Below, one piece after another: positions 16,734-21,751 of a DNA stretch of 21,751 bases; within the stretch, counting starts at the first letter, position 1; every line of letters starts with the position of its first letter. This DNA is from MWFE01 sp964481075 (lineage in GTDB: Bacteria; Bacteroidota; Bacteroidia; Bacteroidales; Tenuifilaceae). A program made the position numbers and the translations under genes. The stretch spans positions 1 through 21,751 of the forward strand of contig CAYZSD010000048.1 of assembly GCA_964481075.1 (NCBI GenBank). Reading direction: 5' to 3'. The notes under the pieces are model-generated. The model did not search any database. It was not told where the DNA came from and worked only from the letters and a program-made list of their open reading frames with translations.

Positions 16734-16925
16734 GAGGAACAAGGTAAAGCCCCGACCCCGAGCAATCGGGCCTCGGGGCAAGGTTAAAGCCCAGAACCCC
16801 GATTCCGACCCCGATGCTTCGGGGTTCGGAATTCGGGGACGGGAAAAGGATAAAGGAACTAAGGGAAAAGGGTAAAGTCACTGATTATGACATCAATTCT
16901 AAGCAGTGTTTTATAAAATGTGGAG
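16734..16925. repeat. GC-rich palindromic repeat cluster between convergent genes
   Basis: The 192 bp between two convergent genes holds no gene. It contains two strong GC-rich hairpins: 16749-16779 (7-bp outer and 5-bp inner stems, GCAA loop) and 16797-16838 (three 6-bp stem blocks separated by single-T bulges). Both are built from CCCCGA/TCGGGG units. Each is preceded by a purine-rich AAGG(T)TAAAG word, and two further GG.TAAAG words follow at ~16848 and ~16870. The composition is strikingly unlike the AT-rich surroundings. There is no T-tract, so this is not a classical intrinsic terminator, although the hairpins could block RNA polymerase from both sides. It looks like a dispersed intergenic palindromic element of the REP type, but copy number elsewhere cannot be seen. 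Confidence 0.72.
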
Positions 16926-18146
16926 CTAATATTCAATCCTTTTTGGGTAAGGATGAATGCTTTCCCAAGGGACTATTCTTCTTGGTTTCCAGTTAGCTAT
17001 TTGGTTTGATGTTTGCCAGGGTATCAACCACTCTCCATTCCGAAAACCAATTTCTGAAACGTTGTAGTTTTCTCGGCCAAATAGTCTTCTTGAATCGGAT
17101 ATAAACTCTTCGAACAGCTTCTGATCTTCCTCGCTAAAAAAGTTTTCCTTCATTTCGTACTCTGCTACTGGAACCACTCGAAAGCGTCTTTTGCCTTTTT
17201 TGTAAGGTGTATGAACCCAAAAAAGAATGTATCCAGCATGGGTAATAATTGTTTTAATACCCTCTATTTCAATGTGTACCAATGCAATGGCTCCTCCATT
17301 TCTGTACCTAGGGCGTTGGTTCGAAACAAAGTTGCCCAGCGAGAACACGGCAACCCTTCCTTCTGTGCTATCGGTATCGAACGATGCTTCCATCCTTTGT
17401 AAAACGTGAGGATGTGAGCCTATTACGATTCTGATACCCAGTTCTTGCATAAATCTAGTAAGTGTTAACTGTTCCATTGAAGGGGTTAGCTGGTACTCGT
17501 TGCCCCAGTGCATGAATGCAATAACCTCGTCAACTCCCTTTTCAATAGCTTTAAGGTAGTCGCTACGAATTTGGGCGGTATCAATTAGATTCACTACGGT
17601 TGGGTAAGGAACAGGAATGCCATTTGTACCATAGGTGTAGTTAAGCAGGCCTATTCGAATACCATTTTTCTCGAGCACTAAAGGATATGCAGCATCGCGA
17701 TGTTCTTGATTACGGTATGCACCAGCAAAAGGAACATCCTTGTTTTCAAGAACATCAATAGTTCTGAGGATTCCTCGTTTCCCCCTATCAACAGTATGAT
17801 TATTAGCAGTAACAAGCACATTTATTCCAGAAAGGGTCAGGCCATCTACAAGCTCATCGGGTGAACTGAACTGTGGGTAGCCCGTAAAGGGCTCACCGGC
17901 TAGTGTAACCTCTAGGTTGGCGATTGCAAAATCGGCTCTACTGAAAATGGGTTTTAATGCCGAAAAAACTTCTTCGTAGCAATAAGCCCCTGTTCTTTCG
18001 TTATACGCCGAATTTATCTGTGTTTGATGACCCATAACATCACCAACAAACATAAGTGTTATTCCTTGACTTGAGCCCTGAGCTATAACTCTATTAATAC
18101 TGAAAAGCAATAGAATTAACAAAATATGACTTTTACAAAAACTCAT
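16926..18146 (-). CDS. Exported CapA-family protein (poly-gamma-glutamate synthesis-type metallophosphoesterase fold)
   Basis: This encodes 406 aa with a Sec signal peptide (1-22, ending RVIAQ). The PGA_cap/CapA domain covers ~28-300 with its metallophosphoesterase-like motifs: 'FVGDVMGH' (Asp36), 'ANLEVT' (77-81), 'TANNHTVDRG' (Asn116, His117), 'FMHWGNEY' (His213), 'GSHPHVLQ' (His245, His247) and 'SLGNFVSNQ' (269-277). In Bacillus, CapA takes part in poly-gamma-glutamate export or anchoring. In Bacteroidota this fold is widespread outside capsule loci, and no capB, capC or capD-like gene is near, so a capsule role should not be assumed. The C-terminal ~100 residues have no recognised domain. 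It is transcribed convergently with the barrel protein and divergently from the M16 pair. Confidence 0.9.
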   Translation of the reverse strand: MSFCKSHILLILLLFSINRVIAQGSSQGITLMFVGDVMGHQTQINSAYNERTGAYCYEEVFSALKPIFSRADFAIANLEVTLAGEPFTGYPQFSSPDELVDGLTLSGINVLVTANNHTVDRGKRGILRTIDVLENKDVPFAGAYRNQEHRDAAYPLVLEKNGIRIGLLNYTYGTNGIPVPYPTVVNLIDTAQIRSDYLKAIEKGVDEVIAFMHWGNEYQLTPSMEQLTLTRFMQELGIRIVIGSHPHVLQRMEASFDTDSTEGRVAVFSLGNFVSNQRPRYRNGGAIALVHIEIEGIKTIITHAGYILFWVHTPYKKGKRRFRVVPVAEYEMKENFFSEEDQKLFEEFISDSRRLFGRENYNVSEIGFRNGEWLIPWQTSNQIANWKPRRIVPWESIHPYPKRIEY

Positions 18147-18207
18147 TTACTTCAGATTTTTCTGACAATTATTCAACCTATTGATTTTATAATGAACCTA
18201 ACCCATG

Positions 18208-18215
18208 CAAATATA
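18208..18215 (-). promoter_or_regulatory. Probable -7 element of the capA-like gene promoter
   Basis: On the minus strand, TATATTTG (followed by C) matches TAnnTTTG exactly, 61 bp upstream of the ATG. No clear TTTG lies 19-21 bp further upstream, so the -33 element is weak or absent. Confidence 0.42.
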
Positions 18216-18256
18216 GTCTTTTCCATAAAATATGCTTTACTTTCATCACAAACCAG

Positions 18257-18287
18257 TTTGTATTCATGCCTTCTAGAGCTATCTTTG
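18257..18287 (+). promoter_or_regulatory. Near-consensus Bacteroidota promoter for the M16 peptidase operon
   Basis: TTTG at 18257-18260 is separated by 19 bp from TATCTTTG (18280-18287, followed by C), an exact match to the TTTG-N19-TAnnTTTG pattern. It predicts a start near 18293 and a leader of about 30 nt before the ATG at 18324. This is the best promoter in the window. Confidence 0.68.
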
Positions 18288-18323
18288 CAGATAAGCGAAA
18301 ATTTAACAATTTGAATTGAATAA

Positions 18324-19571
18324 ATGATTGAATTCGATAAATTTATCCTCGAAAATGGTCTTGTGGTTATTGTTCATCGCGATCGATCGACTCCTTTGGC
18401 CACAGTTAATATCCTATATAATGTTGGTTCAAAGCATGAAGACCCAGACCGAACGGGCTTTGCACATCTTTTCGAACATCTTATGTTTGGTGGTTCAGAG
18501 AATATTCCATCATACGATGAGCCTGTTGAAAGGGCCAATGGTGAGAACAATGCCTTCACCAGCAATGATATTACAAATTACTACTTAACCCTTCCAACGG
18601 CGAATATTGAAACTGCCTTTTGGCTCGAAAGCGACAGAATGCATTCTCTTGCATTCTCTCAGAAAAGCCTTGATATTCAGAAAAGTGTTGTTATTGAAGA
18701 GTTTAATCAAAGATACCTGAATCAACCCTACGGTGACGTATGGCTTCTACTTAGACCCTTAGCTTACAAGGTTCATCCATACCGTTGGCCAACCATAGGT
18801 GTTAGTACTCAGCATATTGCCGATGCAACCCTTGATGATGTTAAAAAGTTCTTTTTTAATCACTATGCTCCAAACAACGCAGTTCTTTGTGTTGTTGGTG
18901 ATATTTCAAGTAATGAGGTGAAACGACTTTCAGAAAAGTGGTTTGGACCAATCCAAAACAGAAGGCTAAGCGATGAGATAATTCCACAAGAACCACCGCA
19001 ATCGGATCACCGAAGACTTGAGGTTACACGAAATGTCCCCTACGATGCAATCTACATGGCTTTTCATATAAGCTATAGAATGCACAGCGATTACCCTGCA
19101 TCTGACTTGGTAAGCGACCTTCTTTCAAACGGTAAATCTTCGAGGCTACATCAACGGCTGGTAAAGCAGAAGCAGATTTTTAGTAGCATCGATGCGTTTA
19201 TTACGGGTGATATTGACCCTGGGTTACTTATCGTTAATGGAAGATTGAATCAAGGGATGAACATTGATATTGCTGAAAAAGAGATTATTCATGAATTGAA
19301 CAACCTCTTTGATGGAGAAATTCTTTCGAGAGAGCTTGAGAAAGTTAAAAACAAGTTCGAATCAACCTATACCTTTGGGCTAACAAATGCGCAAGAAAAG
19401 GCAATGTCGCTATGTTACAACGAGATACTTGGTGATGCTAGCCTCATAAACCAAACAGTTGAAACCTACCGAAACGTTTCCCTTGATGACATAAAACGAG
19501 TTGCAAATCAGATATTTAGAATTGAAAACTGCTCCACATTGATTTATCGTTCAGAATCCATTAAGAGCTAA
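18324..19571 (+). CDS. M16 family zinc metallopeptidase, catalytic subunit
   Basis: This 415-aa protein has the inverted zinc motif HxxEH in 'FAHLFEHLMFGGSEN' (His48, Glu51, His52) and a distal 'VVIEEFNQR' glutamate region (Glu125/Glu126) at the distance expected for the third ligand. The C-terminal half is the usual structural M16 domain. Length fits the single-repeat M16B type, which needs a partner subunit. No signal peptide is evident: the protein begins directly with 'MIEFDKFILENGLVVIVHRD', so it is probably cytoplasmic, although many Bacteroidota M16 proteins are exported. The next gene, 11 bp on, encodes an M16 subunit without zinc ligands, as in known catalytic/non-catalytic heterodimers. 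These enzymes degrade or process peptides; the substrate here is unknown. Confidence 0.93.
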   Translation: MIEFDKFILENGLVVIVHRDRSTPLATVNILYNVGSKHEDPDRTGFAHLFEHLMFGGSENIPSYDEPVERANGENNAFTSNDITNYYLTLPTANIETAFWLESDRMHSLAFSQKSLDIQKSVVIEEFNQRYLNQPYGDVWLLLRPLAYKVHPYRWPTIGVSTQHIADATLDDVKKFFFNHYAPNNAVLCVVGDISSNEVKRLSEKWFGPIQNRRLSDEIIPQEPPQSDHRRLEVTRNVPYDAIYMAFHISYRMHSDYPASDLVSDLLSNGKSSRLHQRLVKQKQIFSSIDAFITGDIDPGLLIVNGRLNQGMNIDIAEKEIIHELNNLFDGEILSRELEKVKNKFESTYTFGLTNAQEKAMSLCYNEILGDASLINQTVETYRNVSLDDIKRVANQIFRIENCSTLIYRSESIKS

Positions 19572-19582
19572 TACCCGTGAAA

Positions 19583-20887
19583 ATGTTAACTTTAGATAGA
19601 AAGATTCCGCCTAAACTTTATGCCATTAAGAATATTAAGGTACCAGCAGCCGATGTTTCTACTTTACCTAATGGCTCAAGACTACTTGTTATTAACGAGG
19701 GTGATGTTGAGGTTTGTCGTATTGACCTGATTTTCAATGCTGGATCAAGGTATCAAAATACAAAACTCGAAGCCTCTGCTGCTATGTCGCTGCTTCCTGA
19801 GGGAACAAGTAGATTCAGTTCACAGCAGATCTCCGAACACTTCGATTTTTGGGGTTCGTTTATTAGTTCTACAGCTGATAGGGACTTCGGTCGGATTTCG
19901 GTCTATTCGCTCACTAAATTCTTGCCACAAACCCTAGAGATGATGGAAGAGGTTGTAAAGAATCCATCCTTTCCTAAACCAGAACTTGACCTTTGGTGCA
20001 ACAGAGGGAAACAAAGCCTTGTGGTTGAGTTAGATAAAACCTCAACCTTGGCTCGGATGGAGTTTTTTAAGAATATTTTTGGTTCAGAGCATCCCTATGG
20101 TACTTTTGCATTGCCCACTGATTATATCAATGTTGATAGGGAAGGGGTTGTGAGTTTTTATCGGGAAAACCTTGGTTCAACCGATGCAACAATTGTCCTA
20201 TCGGGCAGGGTGAGCACTAAAGAAATAGCTTTGGTTGAAAAGCATTTTGGCACTAAAAAATGGGGGCAAACAAATCCGAAAAGAATTGATACACTAATAA
20301 ATGGAATTAATTCCAGGGGACATTTTTTTGTTGAAAAAAGCAATGCCGTTCAATCGGCTATCCGAATCGGAAAAGAGCTATTCACCCGATCGCATCCCGA
20401 TTATCCAAGGATTATTGTAGTGAACACCATTCTAGGAGGGTATTTTGGCTCTCGTTTAATGAAGAATCTTCGTGAAGATAAAGCCTTTACATACGGAGTA
20501 AATTCTTTTGTTTCTTCATATAGAGATAGAGGATTTTTTGTTATTGCAACAGAGGTGGGATCAAAGTACACTCAACAAGCCCTTGATGCAATTCGTTTTG
20601 AATTAAACCGTTTATCTAATGAAATCATTTCTGAGGAGGAGTTAAATACTGTCAAAAGTTTCCTTTTAGGCGAAATTTTAAGAAATTTCAATGGACCTTT
20701 TCAAAGTGCTGATGCAATGATTAACCTGTTACTTTATAACAACTCAGATTTCAGCCATTTTCAAAGTGTTATTGACACGATAAATTGCATTACACCTGCT
20801 GAAATAATGGAACTAGCAGGCAAGTGGCTAAATTACGATAGTATGGTTGAGTGTGTTGCTGGTTCCGCAAACCCATTCCCTTACTAG
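19583..20887 (+). CDS. M16 family peptidase, non-catalytic partner subunit
   Basis: The ATG at 19583 gives 434 aa; a GTG at 19577 would add two residues, but ATG is preferred. The fold is M16: an N-terminal 'STLPNGSRLLVINEGD' strand pair and a C-terminal 'GGYFGSRLMKNLREDKAFTYG' type region. Where the catalytic subunit has HxxEH, this one reads 'AAMSLLPEGTS', so zinc binding is lost. It keeps the Arg-Tyr pair (Arg297, Tyr304) that the non-catalytic M16B partner contributes for binding the substrate's C-terminal side. Together with the preceding gene (11 bp away) it should form a heterodimeric peptidase. No signal peptide is seen. The end of the gene overlaps a small AT-rich hairpin. Confidence 0.9.
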   Translation: MLTLDRKIPPKLYAIKNIKVPAADVSTLPNGSRLLVINEGDVEVCRIDLIFNAGSRYQNTKLEASAAMSLLPEGTSRFSSQQISEHFDFWGSFISSTADRDFGRISVYSLTKFLPQTLEMMEEVVKNPSFPKPELDLWCNRGKQSLVVELDKTSTLARMEFFKNIFGSEHPYGTFALPTDYINVDREGVVSFYRENLGSTDATIVLSGRVSTKEIALVEKHFGTKKWGQTNPKRIDTLINGINSRGHFFVEKSNAVQSAIRIGKELFTRSHPDYPRIIVVNTILGGYFGSRLMKNLREDKAFTYGVNSFVSSYRDRGFFVIATEVGSKYTQQALDAIRFELNRLSNEIISEEELNTVKSFLLGEILRNFNGPFQSADAMINLLLYNNSDFSHFQSVIDTINCITPAEIMELAGKWLNYDSMVECVAGSANPFPY

Positions 20888-20925
20888 GATTTTATTAATC
20901 CTCAAAAAAAAACGTTTATTGAAGC

Positions 20926-21751
20926 ATGAAGTTGTTTGTAAGCATATTAGTGGTATTCGTTTTATGTTCAAACGCTTTTGCTCAGGGTGATGTAACTAAA
21001 CCTCTTCCGCCGATGTTTGAGGTACTTTCGCTCGATCCTGCAACAGGCATTCCAACATTGACATGGACTCCACCTGAAAGCGACTTTGTTCATCCCGACC
21101 CAACTGGTTATATCATTTACATTCCCCATGAAAGCGGTGGCTGGTTTCCATATCATTTCCTTGATCCCGATGTTACATCTTTCACCGACTTAAACAATTC
21201 GGGCCTGAAAAAGACAGTTAGCTATAGGATAGCTTCAAATGGAGAAACTGAACCTAGCCCACAAACCCCTGAGCACTCCTCAATACTGCTAACAGTTCAA
21301 TTCGACTCCTGCTCAAACAGTTTAAATCTATCTTGGACCCATTACGTGGGTTGGGGCGACTTGGTGGTAGGTTACGAGATTTATATGGGAAGTACTCCTC
21401 AATGGTTGAACCATTCTCATGTGGGCTCGGCATCGGATACCGATAATTCTATTAACCTTTCAGTCGATTTTAATACAACCTACTACTTATATGTTATGGC
21501 CAAAAAGCTAAATAGTAGCCTTTATTCTTGTTCAAATCAGGTTGAAATCTCGACGAAGGTAGCCCGTGAACCCGATTTCATGGAAATCGATTCTTTGGTG
21601 GCAAGCGATATTGGAACAAACATTTTCTTTCGTATTGACACCCTAACCGAATTCAGAAATTTTTCGTTAGTGCGATGGGAGTCAAGCGATTCAATATCCT
21701 CTTTGGGTACAGCAACAAGTGTTCTTTCTTTCTCCAACCCCAAAATCAAAC
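20926..21751 (+). CDS. Secreted fibronectin type III-like protein, probable T9SS/gliding-motility-type (partial)
   Basis: The gene opens at the ATG at 20926 and remains open for 275 codons to the right edge. Residues 1-19 are a Sec signal peptide (ending NAFAQ). A fibronectin type III-like segment follows (~25-120) with 'LDPATGIPTLTWTPPESD' and 'PTGYIIYIPH'. A second begins near 125 ('DSCSNSLNLSWTHYVGW', then 'GYEIYMGS'). This arrangement is what I know from large Bacteroidota surface proteins that end in a gliding-motility-associated (CHU_C type) C-terminal sorting domain; that domain would lie outside the window and is inferred. The gene is 38 bp after the M16 pair. An AT-rich hairpin lies in the gap but is followed by an A run, so it is not a plus-strand terminator. 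Confidence 0.78.
   Translation, partial: MKLFVSILVVFVLCSNAFAQGDVTKPLPPMFEVLSLDPATGIPTLTWTPPESDFVHPDPTGYIIYIPHESGGWFPYHFLDPDVTSFTDLNNSGLKKTVSYRIASNGETEPSPQTPEHSSILLTVQFDSCSNSLNLSWTHYVGWGDLVVGYEIYMGSTPQWLNHSHVGSASDTDNSINLSVDFNTTYYLYVMAKKLNSSLYSCSNQVEISTKVAREPDFMEIDSLVASDIGTNIFFRIDTLTEFRNFSLVRWESSDSISSLGTATSVLSFSNPKIK

Noticed and set aside
16814..16996. 60-codon open frame starting in the GC-rich repeat
   Set aside because: It is created by the palindromic repeat and runs antisense into the end of the capA-like gene; its composition is not protein-like.
16926..18146. Poly-gamma-glutamate capsule locus
   Set aside because: Only the CapA-like gene is present; no ligase or transpeptidase genes of a capsule operon flank it.
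18126..18314. 62-codon open frame across the divergent capA/M16 intergenic region
   Set aside because: It overlaps the start of the capA-like gene and both promoters, and has no recognisable protein features.
20886..20902. AGGATT-TTATT-AATCCT hairpin after the second M16 gene
   Set aside because: The 6-bp AT-rich stem is followed by an A run, not a T run, on the plus strand, so it is not a convincing terminator; it could easily arise by chance.

Overview
The window looks like chromosomal DNA from a member of the Bacteroidota, most likely a free-living Bacteroidales/Marinilabiliales-type organism. The grounds are: several intergenic regions carry the Bacteroidota promoter pattern (TTTG or TTG, about 19-20 bases, then TAnnTTTG); start codons lack clear Shine-Dalgarno sequences; many genes encode Sec-exported envelope proteins; and the last, truncated gene resembles the N-terminus of the large secreted fibronectin-type proteins that usually end in a gliding-motility/type IX secretion C-terminal domain. 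I see no tRNA, rRNA, CRISPR array, transposase, integrase or phage gene. The genus cannot be settled from sequence reading alone.

Layout. (1) 1-5188, minus strand: a probable operon read right to left, guaB (IMP dehydrogenase), a 656-aa periplasmic foldase with two parvulin domains, a 289-aa lipoprotein-like SurA/PpiC relative lacking a recognisable parvulin domain, and a SurA-type foldase running off the left edge. (2) 5317-7227, plus: recQ, divergent from guaB. (3) 7361-11870, plus: a compact signalling cluster made of a CheY-like receiver, a CheC-type phosphatase with both catalytic motifs, a PAS histidine kinase overlapping cheC by 4 bp, and a membrane protein with extracytoplasmic TPR repeats and a cytoplasmic SpoIIE/PP2C phosphatase. 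No chemoreceptor, CheA or CheW is nearby. (4) 12036-13568, plus: an AbgT-family transporter with its own promoter, a hairpin plus T-tract in its leader, and a strong terminator behind it. (5) 13686-16733, plus: a 1015-aa envelope protein joining a gluzincin (HExxH) metalloprotease-like domain, a TolB/WD40-like propeller and an Omp85-like outer-membrane barrel. (6) 16734-16925: a GC-rich, hairpin-forming repeat cluster between convergent genes. (7) 16926-18146, minus: an exported CapA-family protein. (8) 18324-20887, plus: a catalytic/non-catalytic pair of M16 peptidase subunits behind a near-consensus promoter. (9) 20926-end, plus: the truncated secreted fibronectin III-like protein.

How the genes fit together. 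Regions 1, 5, 7 and 9 point to heavy investment in the envelope: three foldase-type proteins in series could assist outer-membrane protein assembly, and the protease-propeller-barrel protein would be a plausible client. The most unusual unit is the signalling cluster. It contains a kinase, a receiver and a CheC phosphatase that could set the receiver's phosphorylation level, followed by a membrane-bound Ser/Thr phosphatase that may provide output or a parallel input. Its arrangement suggests a self-contained CheY-CheC phosphorelay not tied to a chemoreceptor array. That reading is inference, because neither the stimulus nor the target is encoded in the window.
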